From Okeania sp. KiyG1 (GTDB lineage: Bacteria; Cyanobacteriota; Cyanobacteriia; Cyanobacteriales; Microcoleaceae), in NCBI RefSeq assembly GCF_014132355.1, contig NZ_BLZO01000063.1:1-44557 (forward strand): a stretch of 44,557 nt of DNA. Reading direction: 5' to 3'. The translations under genes and the position numbers were made by a program. Each line of letters begins with the position of its first letter. Within the stretch, counting starts at the first letter, position 1. The notes under the pieces are model-generated. The model saw nothing but the letters and a program-made list of their open reading frames with translations. It was not told the DNA's origin and ran no database searches. Positions 30,721 through 39,988 of the stretch are shown piece after piece.

Positions 30721-32330
30721 AAGTTTCAAAGATATAGTTTAGCAATCTCTTGCTAATACTTTGAGAACTAGAGATCTAGAGATATTTTCCATCACTGAAG
30801 AAATACAAAGTTCTCATCTCCTAAATTCAGAACAATTTGCTCCCTTCATTGTTCATTTTCTGAAGCTTCAAAAAAATAGAGGAAATTCCCAGGCAACTAA
30901 CAAAAAACTGTGATAGTATAGAAGTATAAGGGTAAGTTCGCCTATACGCATGACTTTTTATTCAACTAAAAAAACATGATCGCACAGTTTCAAACAAATA
31001 TAAAGTGTAGCTATAGATGATGTGGAAAATATCGTCACTCAACACTTAATGAATCCAGCCACTCTTCAACTACCAACTTCTTGTCCTACTGTTACTGATA
31101 CCCGTGAGAACTAGAGATATTTTTCATAACTAGCCACTACGCGCAAGTCAAAATTCAAAATCAAAAAGTCAAAAGTATTGATTGATAAAACTTCTAGGAT
31201 TTTGTAACTGGTTAGTTATTTTTGCCATCCTGCACTAGAGAAGTAGAAAGCTCTCAAATTCTCAACTCAGAAAAATTTCTTCGTTTCATTTTCTGAAGCT
31301 CAAAAAATTAGAGGATATTCCCTGGGAATAAACAAAAAAATTGTGATAGTATAGAAGTATAAGGGTGAACTCGTCTATATACATGACTTTTTATTCAACA
31401 AAAAAACTGAGTAATTTCAAACAAAGATATATATAGTGTGGCAATGGATGATATGGAAAGTATCGCCACTCAACACTTAATGAATCCAGCCACTCTTCAA
31501 ATACCAACTTCTTGTCCTACTGTTGCTGATACGCCTGAGAACTAGAGATATTTTCTTTATAACTGAAGAAGAAAGCTTTCAAATCCTCAAGTCAGAAAAG
31601 AAAAATTTCTTTGCTTCATTTTCTGAAGCTCAAAAAAATCAGAGGAAATTCCCCAGGGAATAAACAAAAAACTGTGATAGTATAGAAGTATAAGGGTAAA
31701 TTCGTCTATACGCATGACTTTTTATTCAACGCAAAAAAACAGGATAACAGAGTTTCAAGCAAAGTATAGAGTGTGACGATGAATGGGAAAATATCGCCAC
31801 TCAACACTTAATTAATCTAGTCACCCTTCAACTACCAATTTTTTGTCCTACTCTTACCGATATTCTGAGAAGAAGTAGAAAGCTTTCAAATCCTCAAGTC
31901 AGAAAAGAAAAATTTCTTCGCTTCATTTTCTGAAGCTCAAAAAAATCAGAGGAAATTCCCAGGGAACAAACAAAAAAACTGTGGTAGTATAGAAGTATAA
32001 TGGTAAACTCGCCTATGCGCATGACTTTTTATTCAACGCAAGAAACAGGGTAATAGAGGTTCAAACAAATATAAAGTGTAACGATAGATGATATGGAAAA
32101 TATCGTCACCTCTTGAGAACTAGAAATATTTTCCATAACTAAAGAAGTAGAAAGTTCTCAACTCCTCAACTCAGAAAAATTTGCTCTCTTCATTTTTCAT
32201 TTTCTAAAGCTCAAAAAAAATCAGAGGAGATTTCCCTGGCAATAAACAAAAAACTGTGATAGTATAGAATTATAAGGGTAAACTCGCCTATGCGCATGAC
32301 TTTTTATTCAACGCAAAAAAAACAGTACTC
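30721..32330 (+). repeat. Tandem array of 275-430 bp units with SDR-tail and MTFYST segments
   Basis: About five degenerate units. Each contains, in varying completeness: a piece of coding-like DNA resembling the SDR C-terminus (MNPATLQLPTSCPTVTDT near 31050, again near 31480 and 31810), a segment reading EE(I/V)(E/Q)SSQ(L/I)LNSE(Q/K)F, and a conserved ~55-base block from ACTGTGATAGTATAGAAG to CATGACTTTTTATTCAAC. The blocks end at about 30966, 31399, 31730, 32037 and 32312. Each block holds an ATG for a mini-frame MTFYST(K/Q) of 9-23 codons. The dispersed repeat at 31130-31226 lies inside. No long frame survives. Confidence 0.75.
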
Positions 32331-32363
32331 TAATAACCTAAACATCAAAACACAAAAAATTAG

Positions 32364-33323
32364 TTAGATAGCCAACAAAACAGGCTGAATATCTAAGCGA
32401 TCGCCAACCCTTAAACCCAACTCAGCAGCTCTTCCCCCCCTCAACTCAATAACTCCATCCACAGGAACATTAGGTCCATAAGTAGGACAAGGTTCAGATT
32501 CACAAGGAGGTAAATTAGAAAAAATTGCCTGTACCTCCCCATTCCTCAGAAACACCATATCCAGATTAATAAACACATTTCTCATCCAAAAATTCACAGT
32601 CCGAGGAGGGTTAATCTCAAACAACATACCTCGATCATCTGGCAACTCAGTCCTAAACATTAAACCTATCCCCTGTTCAAGTGGAGTTTGTGCCACCTCC
32701 AAATTAATAGTCTGACCAGAAAAACTCGTCTGTGCTGAAATAGGTAACATTTGACCTAATTCCACCTCACCAAAAATAGAACTAAAACTTGACTCCTCAA
32801 GACTTGTCACCCCTGACAAAACTGCTAAATATTCTCCCGTTACTCGGTCTTGAATAATAGTATTACTCTCAGAAGAAATAATATTCAGTTCACTAAATTG
32901 TAACCCTCCAGTTAGGATTAGGCGATCGCCACCATTACCAAAATCTGTAATTACATCTGCATCTGTAATATTCACCCCACCAGTAGAAGATAGACCGCCA
33001 CGTCTACCAATAGCAAATAAATCATCACCCTCGCCTCCACTCATAGTATCGCTACCCAAATTACCAATTAACCAGTCAGGGCCAAAATCTCCAAACATCA
33101 AGTCATTTCCTTGCCCGCCAAAAATTGTATCGGCATCTTGTCCACCATATAAAATATCATCTCCTTGATTGCCTTGAAGAACATCAGTTCCTTGGTTGCC
33201 GAAGATTTGGTCATTCCCCCCGAAACCTTGAACAATATCTTTACTTGTCAAAGCAGCAATTATGTCATCTTCAGGAGTGCCACTGAGAAAATCAATACCT
33301 GGTGTACCTTGAATATTAGTCAT
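32364..33323 (-). CDS. RTX calcium-binding repeats fused to a DUF192 domain
   Basis: 319 residues. Residues ~10-110 hold RTX/hemolysin-type nonapeptides (FGGNDQIFGNQGTDVLQGNQGDDILYGGQDADTIFGGQGND), which bind Ca2+ and often mark type I secreted proteins. A linker like the usual post-RTX region (DADVITDFGNGGDRLIL) follows. Residues ~200-319 are a DUF192 domain (LEVAQTPLEQGIGLMFRTELPDDRGMLFEI ... VNFWMRNVFINLDMVFL), normally a separate secreted or periplasmic protein. The fusion is uncommon in my recollection. Its leader contains the inverted copy of the downstream 55-base block, and ACTGATAACTGAA directly precedes the ATG. Confidence 0.85.
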   Translation of the reverse strand: MTNIQGTPGIDFLSGTPEDDIIAALTSKDIVQGFGGNDQIFGNQGTDVLQGNQGDDILYGGQDADTIFGGQGNDLMFGDFGPDWLIGNLGSDTMSGGEGDDLFAIGRRGGLSSTGGVNITDADVITDFGNGGDRLILTGGLQFSELNIISSESNTIIQDRVTGEYLAVLSGVTSLEESSFSSIFGEVELGQMLPISAQTSFSGQTINLEVAQTPLEQGIGLMFRTELPDDRGMLFEINPPRTVNFWMRNVFINLDMVFLRNGEVQAIFSNLPPCESEPCPTYGPNVPVDGVIELRGGRAAELGLRVGDRLDIQPVLLAI

Positions 33324-33364
33324 TTCAGTTATCAGTTATTAGTCTCTAGGAGAAAGATATTTTA

Positions 33365-33415
33365 GTTGAATAAAAAGTCATGTGTATAGGCGAGTTAACC
33401 CTTATAGAAGTAAGC
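33365..33415 (-). promoter_or_regulatory. Inverted copy of the 55-base MTFYST block in the RTX-DUF192 leader
   Basis: On the minus strand this reads CTTCTATAAGGGTTAACTCG, CCTATACACATGACTTTTTA and TTCAAC, the same block found five times at 30908-32312 on the plus strand. It lies 40-90 bases before the RTX-DUF192 start, where a promoter or leader would be, and opens a short frame MTFYSTKISFS. A regulatory or leader role is inferred from position and conservation only. Confidence 0.5.
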
Positions 33416-33838
33416 ATATCAAAATTATTTAGAAGCTGCAAGCAGATTCCGGTAACAGATTTTTTTGAGCTTCACAAAATGAATATAGCGCTAGACACAG
33501 ATTTGGCCACGGATACACGGATGGATGTAGTCCAGTAGTGGAATGTTTCTATAACTGCCTCGCAATGATAATCTCTGAGAATAATAATGTCCGCAGCGAG
33601 GGGGGAAGGAAAAGCATTTGTTTTATGTGAAGCACCCATAGACTCCCCGAAGCAGTCTTTTCTATCATACGGGAGATTGCTTCGGCTAAGTTAATGGTAA
33701 ATCCTAGAGGTTAACTGTTTCTATAACCGCCTCGCAATGACAATAACTTCTGTCATAGAAAGGGGGAAGAACTGGTATCTGATGAGCGATAAATAGGTTA
33801 TTAAAAACTGATAACTGAATCTCAGACGGCTGAAACGG
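33416..33838. repeat. Intergenic region with a direct repeat
   Basis: No gene. TGTTTCTATAACTGCCTCGC at about 33544 recurs as TGTTTCTATAACCGCCTCGC at about 33716, each followed by AATGA. Between them is a mildly GC-richer stretch (33590-33680). Confidence 0.5.
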
Positions 33839-35242
33839 TTATATGTTACAGTCTACAAGTCTCTCCACAAGATAATTTATCACCTTATCGACTAGGGGGA
33901 GATATCCCTCCCTGAATACCTCTAGTCTGCTTCCGCTTATATTTAAGATGTAGTAAGACCTCAACCAATTTCCTTCTTTACGCCATCCCACTTGATCGCC
34001 GAATGCTTCCCATACTTCTTTATCATACTGCCTACTACCACCCAAATTCTGGTAAATCTGCCTCTGCACAGAAAAGCCAAACTTACCATGACTGTATCTT
34101 ACCCAAAGATGGTCAATATTGCGCAGGTCTTGACAAGGAAAATTATCTATATCTTCCTTCCTCAACCAACCTTCCTCTTCTCGTCTTGCAATTTTCAGCA
34201 TACAACGTTCAGTTTCCTCATCTGCTTTTTTCCATTCTTCTGCTGCTAATAAATTACGCAATTGAGTATAGTCTACCCCTATAAATCGAACCAAAAGTGC
34301 ATCAGTAGAAACAAAATTTTGTGGAGATTGTTGATTATTTTCAGTAGTATAAACAGAAGAATTAGTAAACCCTAATTCAGCCAAAATATCCTCAACCTTA
34401 TGGTAACGTTGCCTCGGTTTTTGCGCCACCAAACTATCTAAAATTTTACCCAATTCATCACTTACAAAATTTCCATTTAAACAATCTCGCCATACCCATT
34501 CCATTTCCATTACATCATACAAATCAAAGGGACTCATCCCAGTCAATAAATGCAAACAAACTACCCCTAAACTATACAAGTCACTCCCAAACTTTGCCTT
34601 TCCCATCGACTGTTCTGGGGCACAATATTCTGCCGAACCAATAACCGTTCCAGTCACCGTCCGACGTTGAGTTTTCGGAATAATCTTAGAAGCTCCAAAG
34701 TCAACCAAAACTAACCTTTTATCTGCCTCTCTCCTAATAATATTCTCCGGTTTAATATCCCGATGAATCACATTATGACCGTGAACAAACTGCAAAACAG
34801 ATAATAAATCTATTAACAATTCTCGAATCTGACCTTCATGAAAAACCCCACGATTATCTAACTCTTGTTGCAGGGTTTCTCCCTGAATAAATTCTTGTAC
34901 TAAATATTGACGACTATCCACAGAAAAATAAGCAAAAAGTTCCGGAATTTGTGGATGCTTTCCTAACAACTCCAACCTTTCCGCTTCCTGTGCAAATAAC
35001 TCCGCAGCTTTTTCCACAGTTTCCGTTCCCTGAGCTTGAGGAAGAAACTGTTTAATTACACAAGGAGGTTTAGAAGGTTTAAACTCATCCACAGCTAAAA
35101 AAGTTCGACCAAAACCACCTTGTCCGAGAATACTTTTTGCCCAATAACGTTCTACAAGTAATAGTTTATCTCCACATTTTTGACAGAACTGAAAATTATC
35201 GGGATTAATAGTTAGACATTCTGGGTTCAGACATTGAGACAT
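33839..35242 (-). CDS. Zinc-ribbon Ser/Thr kinase fused to GUN4
   Basis: 467 residues. N-terminal zinc ribbon CLNPEC...CQKCG (residues 4-23), then a Hanks kinase: GQGGFGRTF loop, VIKQF Lys, HRDIKPENII, LVDFGAS, GSAEYCAPEQ and SDLYSLGVVCLHLLTG. A linker follows to about residue 310. The C-terminal ~150 residues are a GUN4 domain (DYTQLRNLLAAEEWKKADEETERCMLKIA ... FPCQDLRNIDHLWVRYSHGKFGFSVQRQIY). GUN4 binds porphyrins and activates Mg-chelatase in its single-domain form; kinase-GUN4 fusions are known in cyanobacteria and are presumed tetrapyrrole or related sensors. No membrane helix. Frame fully open. Confidence 0.92.
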   Translation of the reverse strand: MSQCLNPECLTINPDNFQFCQKCGDKLLLVERYWAKSILGQGGFGRTFLAVDEFKPSKPPCVIKQFLPQAQGTETVEKAAELFAQEAERLELLGKHPQIPELFAYFSVDSRQYLVQEFIQGETLQQELDNRGVFHEGQIRELLIDLLSVLQFVHGHNVIHRDIKPENIIRREADKRLVLVDFGASKIIPKTQRRTVTGTVIGSAEYCAPEQSMGKAKFGSDLYSLGVVCLHLLTGMSPFDLYDVMEMEWVWRDCLNGNFVSDELGKILDSLVAQKPRQRYHKVEDILAELGFTNSSVYTTENNQQSPQNFVSTDALLVRFIGVDYTQLRNLLAAEEWKKADEETERCMLKIARREEEGWLRKEDIDNFPCQDLRNIDHLWVRYSHGKFGFSVQRQIYQNLGGSRQYDKEVWEAFGDQVGWRKEGNWLRSYYILNISGSRLEVFREGYLPLVDKVINYLVERLVDCNI

Positions 35243-35259
35243 AATAAATTAATGGATAA

Positions 35260-35530
35260 TTGATAATGGATAATTGATAATTAATACAGTGCATTCCAGG
35301 TTGATGAAGTACAGTAACACTAATCGCTTTTTAAATAGTTTTTGAAGTCTGGAATTAAGTTTTAATTCTTACTTTTGCCAATCTACTATAATCACTTTAG
35401 CACACTTACATTGAATAGATTGATAATGGATAATTGATAATTGATACAGTGCATTCCAGGTTAATAAAGTACAGTAGCACAAATCGCTTTTTAAATAGTT
35501 TTTGAAGTCTGGAATTAAGTTTTAATTTAA
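35260..35530. repeat. Duplicated ~85-bp intergenic block
   Basis: ACAGTGCATTCCAGGTTGAT ... ATCGCTTTTTAAATAG ... AAGTCTGGAATTAAG occurs at about 35286-35366 and again at 35445-35526, each preceded by TGGATAATTGATAAT arrays. No gene. Confidence 0.6.
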
Positions 35531-35538
35531 AAAAATTT

Positions 35539-36890
35539 AGGTTGGGTTGATGCAAAGTTAGTGAAGCTTATCCGTAGGATAAACCCAACAAATTATTTCC
35601 CGTATTCTAGACTATATATCTTAGACAAATTACTAGAGATAAATCGTCAGGAGTTAGAAGCTATATTTAGTATTGATGATTTGAAAAACTATTTTTCTCA
35701 ATTATTAATAACAGAAAAAAATATAATTTATTCCTGATTTGTTAAGGAAAGACTTTTATTTTGAGGAAATTGCAGAAACTTTATAATTATAATTTGAGCA
35801 ATTTCCACCAGTTATTACTAACTTGAATTAACTCAAGCTCTAGGTTGGGTTGAGGCAACTTTAGCGGAGCTTATCCGTAGAATAAACCCAACAAATTATT
35901 TGCCGTATTCCAGATTATATATCTTAGACAAATTACTAGAAATAAATCGTCAGGAGTTAGAAGCTATATTTAGTATTGATGATTTGAATAAACTCTTTTT
36001 CTCAATTATTAATAACAGAAACAAAAATAGAAGTTATTCCTAAGTTGTTAAGAAAAGGGTAAGCATTTCCTGCGGAATACGGAGCTAACAGCTATTAGCT
36101 ATCAACAAAAAGACTCTATCTTTAAGGACAGTGTTTAAATTAACAACTTACTTTAAGGGTAAGGGAGGCAACTTTTGTAGTAAGACAGTTAATCAGGACT
36201 TACGCAGAGACTTTATTTATGGTGAGGGCGAATGCCATTCGCCCCTACAGATGGTTGTTTAAAAGTCAATTTGCGTAAGTCCTGTAATAAAGCTTTGACC
36301 CTAAACTAAAAGCACTCTTCTGATAGCTGAATGCTGAATGCTTACAAAAAAGACTTTTATGTTGAGGAAATTGCAGAAACTTTATAATTATAATTTGAGC
36401 AAGTGCCACCAGTTTTGCTAACTTGAATTAACTCAAACTGTTGGTTGAGTTAAGGCAAATTTAGCGGAGATTATCCGTAGAATAAACCCAACAAATTATT
36501 TGCCGTATTCCAGATTATATATCTTAGAAAAATCACTATAAATAAATCGTCAGAAGTTAGAAGCTATATTTAGTATTGATGATTTAAAAAAACTCTTTTT
36601 CTCAATTATTAATAACAGAGACAAAAATAGAAGTTATTCCTGATTTGTTAAGGAAAGACTTTTATGTTGAGGAAATTGCAGAAATTTTATAATTATAATT
36701 TGAGCAATTTCTACCAGTTATTGCTAACTTGAATTAAATCAAACTTTAGGTTGGGTTGAGGAAAAGAAATCAAACAAATTATTTCCCATATTCCAGACTA
36801 TATTTCCTAGAAAAATTACTAGAAATAAATCGTCAGGAGTGAGAAGCTATGTTTAGTATTGATGATTTGAAAAAACTCCTTACTATTCTG
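35539..36890 (+). pseudogene. Four tandem degenerate copies of an Rpn/DUF2887-type gene 3' end
   Basis: Units begin near 35539, 35843, 36431 and 36748 with (G)GTTGGGTTGA, soon followed by AACCCAACAAATTATTT. Translated pieces read PYSRLYILDKLLEINRQELEAIFSIDDLK and, further on, TKIEVIPDLLRKDFYVEEIAEIL. This is the pattern of the C-terminal part of Rpn/PD-(D/E)XK-type (DUF2887-like) cyanobacterial proteins (LEAIPRLLxxGxSVEEIAEIL, from memory). Stops and frameshifts occur in every unit and the nuclease domain is absent. Unit 2 is split by a ~280-bp insertion (36060-36350) that includes a MITE. Confidence 0.65.
36194..36284. mobile_element. MITE family B, copy 2
   Basis: Perfect 13-base inverted ends CAGGACTTACGCA (36194-36206) and TGCGTAAGTCCTG (36272-36284), 91 bp in all, flanked by TAAT on both sides. 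The interior GGCGAATGCCATTCGCC is itself a palindrome. Confidence 0.85.
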
Positions 36891-37001
36891 ACTCCTAACT
36901 CCTCTTAATGTTTAATTAATACCGAAATTAACTTAATAACGTTAAAGTTAGTTAATCCGTAGAAACTGATATTTCATCCTAATCTGAGGAACTAATATTT
37001 A

Positions 37002-38606
37002 ATGCGAGTCTTATTAATTTATCCCTTATTTCCCCAATCTTTTTGGTCTTTTGAAAAAATTCTGGAACTGATAAATCGCAAAGTAATGCTACCTCCGTTA
37101 GGTCTAGTAACAGTAGCAGCAATCTTACCCCAGGAATGGGAATATAAATTAGTAGATAGAAATATTAGGGCAGTCACAGAAGCAGAATGGCAATGGGCAG
37201 ATTTAGTCATACTCTCGGCCATGATTGTCCAAAAAGAAGACTTACATGACCAAATCCGAGAAGCAAAACGACGCAATAAATTAGTGGCCTGTGGTGGTCC
37301 ATATCCCACAGCGTTACCCCAAGAACAACTGGACAGTGGTGTAGATTTTCTAATTCTGGACGAAGGGGAAATTACTTTGCCAATGTTTATCGATGCTATT
37401 CAGCGGGGGGAAACTCAAGGTATTTTCCGTGCAGATGGGAATAAACCAGATGTGACAATTACCCCTATTCCCAGATTTGATTTATTGGAAATGGAATATT
37501 ATGAATCTATGTCGGTTCAGTTTTCCCGTGGTTGTCCGTTCCAATGTGAATTTTGCGATATTATTGTTCTGTATGGTCGCAAACCCCGTACCAAAACGCC
37601 AGCACAATTATTAGCAGAATTAGATTATCTCTACAATTTAGGATGGCGTGGTTCTCTATTTATGGTGGATGACAACTTTATTGGCAACAAACGTAACGTC
37701 AAATTGTTGCTCAAAGAATTAAAAGTTTGGCAAGCAGAACATCAATATCCATTTAAAATGACTACCGAAGCTTCCGTTAACTTAGCAGAAGACCCAGAAT
37801 TAATGCAATTAATGGTAGATTCTAATCTTAGAGCAGTATTTTTGGGAATAGAAACTCCTGATGAAGATAGTTTAGAGTTAACCCACAAATATCAAAATAA
37901 TCGTAACCCTCTCAATGAAGCAGTAGAGAAAATTATTAAATCTGGTATCAGAGTAATGGCAGGGTTTATTATCGGTTTCGATGGAGAAAAACCAGGAGCA
38001 GGCGATCGCATCGTTAAATTTGTGGAAGAGACAACTATTCCCACTGCCATGTTTAGTATGTTGCAAGTCTTACCAAATACCGCACTTTGGCATCGTCTGA
38101 AAAAGGAAGGTCGCCTTTTAGATAAAGGTGCTAATGCTAATCAAGTGACACTGATGAATTTTATCCCCACCAGACCAATAGAAAATATTGCAAAGGAGTA
38201 TGTAGAAGCATTCTGGCAATTGTACGACCATGAAAAATTTTTAGACCGAACTTATCGGCATTTTCTGATGATGGGTGCCCCCACTGCTAAAGGTCTTACA
38301 AAAATGCCAAGTTGGATGGAGTTGCGAGCGTTATTAATTATTTGCTGGCGACAGGGAATAAAGCGGAAAACTCGTTGGAAGTTTTGGCATCATTTGTTTA
38401 GTATTAAAAAACATAATCCTAGTATTTTGCCACGTTATATTAGTACCTGCGCTCATATAGAACATTTTTATGAGTATCGTCATATTGTCAAAGAGAATAT
38501 TGAGGCACAGTTAGCTGAATATTTAGCTGAGAATAAACAGTTAAATCTCATAGAGAAGGAAGCAGAAAAACCTAAATTGGAAAAGGTAAAAGAAGAAGCC
38601 GCTTAA
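37002..38606 (+). CDS. B12-binding radical SAM protein (DUF4070 type)
   Basis: 534 residues. The N-terminal ~150 residues are a B12-binding-like Rossmann domain (MRVLLIYPLFPQSFWSFEKI ... LVACGGPYPTALPQE ... FLILDEGE). The radical SAM 4Fe-4S motif is CPFQCEFC with Cys178, Cys182 and Cys185. TIM-barrel strands follow (SLFMVDDNFIGN, MTTEASVNLAEDPELM, AVFLGIETPDEDSL, IRVMAGFIIGFDGE). The C-terminal region (IENIAKEYVEAFWQLYDHEKFLDRTYRHF) fits DUF4070. Substrate is unknown; relatives include lipid and hopanoid methylases, so a C-methylation is possible. GAGGAA about a dozen bases before the ATG is the likely ribosome binding site. Intact. Confidence 0.92.
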   Translation: MRVLLIYPLFPQSFWSFEKILELINRKVMLPPLGLVTVAAILPQEWEYKLVDRNIRAVTEAEWQWADLVILSAMIVQKEDLHDQIREAKRRNKLVACGGPYPTALPQEQLDSGVDFLILDEGEITLPMFIDAIQRGETQGIFRADGNKPDVTITPIPRFDLLEMEYYESMSVQFSRGCPFQCEFCDIIVLYGRKPRTKTPAQLLAELDYLYNLGWRGSLFMVDDNFIGNKRNVKLLLKELKVWQAEHQYPFKMTTEASVNLAEDPELMQLMVDSNLRAVFLGIETPDEDSLELTHKYQNNRNPLNEAVEKIIKSGIRVMAGFIIGFDGEKPGAGDRIVKFVEETTIPTAMFSMLQVLPNTALWHRLKKEGRLLDKGANANQVTLMNFIPTRPIENIAKEYVEAFWQLYDHEKFLDRTYRHFLMMGAPTAKGLTKMPSWMELRALLIICWRQGIKRKTRWKFWHHLFSIKKHNPSILPRYISTCAHIEHFYEYRHIVKENIEAQLAEYLAENKQLNLIEKEAEKPKLEKVKEEAA

Positions 38607-39058
38607 AGTTTGCAAGTAGAGGGGTTTAATAAAATTTATGGTAGTGGTGCATTGTCCGGCAATGTTTTTTACCAGACACAGCAGTGGGAGCATCTTGCTC
38701 CCGTGCCAGTTATTCCTCTTTGGGCGTTACTGAATCAAGGTATGAAAAGAAAAACTGAAGAATCTCAAATATTTGTCATTCAATAGTTTAGTAACCGTCA
38801 AAAAATACAAATCATACCCACACATTAGTAACGTCTCTCTTTGCTGTGTATCATTACTATGCAGGACTACCCAATTTACAGCGTAAGTCCTGATTAGTAA
38901 GGTACACCAGTCGCGGGCAAGATGCCAGCACTACAAATACTTTACCATTCATATCTGGGGTCTGGGGGAGTTAGGCATAAAAAAAATTCTCCAATCGTTA
39001 TTAAATATTTGTGATTCTCTCTACTCCTTACTCTTAACTCCTAAAGAGTTAATTATTT
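38607..39058. other. Intergenic region, no gene
   Basis: Contains GGAGCATCTTGCTCC (palindrome, about 38688-38702), a remnant of MITE family B at 38862-38892 (CAGGACT ... GCGTAAGTCCTG, interior almost wholly deleted) and ACTCCTTACTCTTAACTCC-type runs. No coding content. Confidence 0.5.
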
Positions 39059-39158
39059 GACATCTCCAAAAATCAAAAATAAAATCAATTATTATCCAGA
39101 AATCATCAATTATTTTCCCCTACTGCCTACTGCCTACTGCCTCTTTTCTGGAGATGTC
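39059..39158. mobile_element. MITE family D, copy 1
   Basis: Ends GACATCTCCA (39059-39068) and TGGAGATGTC (39149-39158) are perfect inverted repeats. The left interior AAAAATAAAATCAATTAT is shared with copy 2 (41349-41510). The right interior is a CTACTGC heptamer array, different from copy 2. Confidence 0.8.
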
Positions 39159-39195
39159 TATTCTATAACTGTTTAACCAGATTTGATATCAGCTT

Positions 39196-39798
39196 TCAAC
39201 TGAGTTTTTTGGCTAAAATTTGCCCTATCTTTTTAACCATTGGGTCAATTTCAATCGCAAAATATTCTCCAATTTCCTTTTCTACCAAATTAGTCAAATT
39301 AACTGTTTCTGGATAAATATCAAACACTAAAGAAAATTTGCTCATCTCCCTAATTATTAACAGTACTCCATCCAAACAAACCAGGTCTTTAACATCAAGA
39401 TATTGAACAAAATCATTCTGCCAAACTACTTCAACTTTTATCCCTCCCCCTGATAAATTCTCTTTAGAAGTTAACTGACAATATCCCGAAGGTACACCAT
39501 AAAATAAAGACCCAGAAATTTCTTCTCCCAAACGAATAGACCTTTCTAAATTTAGCTTTTTCTGCCTTTCATATTGTGCAGCAACTTTTGTCGAAGCCAG
39601 ATAAAACTTTAATAGATAAAACTCTCCTAATATCTCTTTACCTAAAATTGTTAATGCCCGCCCATTGACAGAAATATTAGACTTGATTTCCACTTCAGTA
39701 TATAAACTATCAGAAACATCAAGAATTAATTCACATCCCAAACCTTGTGAACGAACTTGATAAACTTTTCCCGTTTCTTGAATAATTCCAGTAAACAT
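39196..39798 (-). CDS. Riboflavin synthase alpha-like (lumazine-binding) protein, divergent
   Basis: Start chosen at ATG 39796-39798 because the family begins MFTGIIQETGKV; the nine codons before it are not conserved. About 200 residues with two lumazine-binding repeats (MFTGIIQETGKVYQV ... ISVNGRALTIL; NLERSIRLGEEISGSLFYG ... LVCLDGVLLII). Key positions differ from true enzyme: VNGRALTI in place of VNGVCLTV and GSLFYGVPSG in place of GHFVxGHVDG. It may be a non-catalytic flavin/lumazine-binding paralog rather than the cell's riboflavin synthase. Stands alone beside a MITE. Confidence 0.7.
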   Translation of the reverse strand: MFTGIIQETGKVYQVRSQGLGCELILDVSDSLYTEVEIKSNISVNGRALTILGKEILGEFYLLKFYLASTKVAAQYERQKKLNLERSIRLGEEISGSLFYGVPSGYCQLTSKENLSGGGIKVEVVWQNDFVQYLDVKDLVCLDGVLLIIREMSKFSLVFDIYPETVNLTNLVEKEIGEYFAIEIDPMVKKIGQILAKKLS

Positions 39799-39988
39799 TA
39801 AAGAATAATTAGTAATAGTTAACACTCATTATCTGATTTATATTATGTCCTAGTATCGGTATGTTAAGTGCGAAGGTAAGGAAGAAGGAAGAGGGAAGAG
39901 TCAGGAAGATTAAGAGCAAGAAAAAACTTAAATTTCCTGTAGATATTTACCCTTGGGTTTACACAAACGCGCCCCAGCGGACATGATA

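Noticed and set aside
37002-38606. BchE-type cyclase link with hemE and GUN4
   Set aside because: The radical SAM protein has a DUF4070-like end and no clear BchE features; genes are not in one operon.
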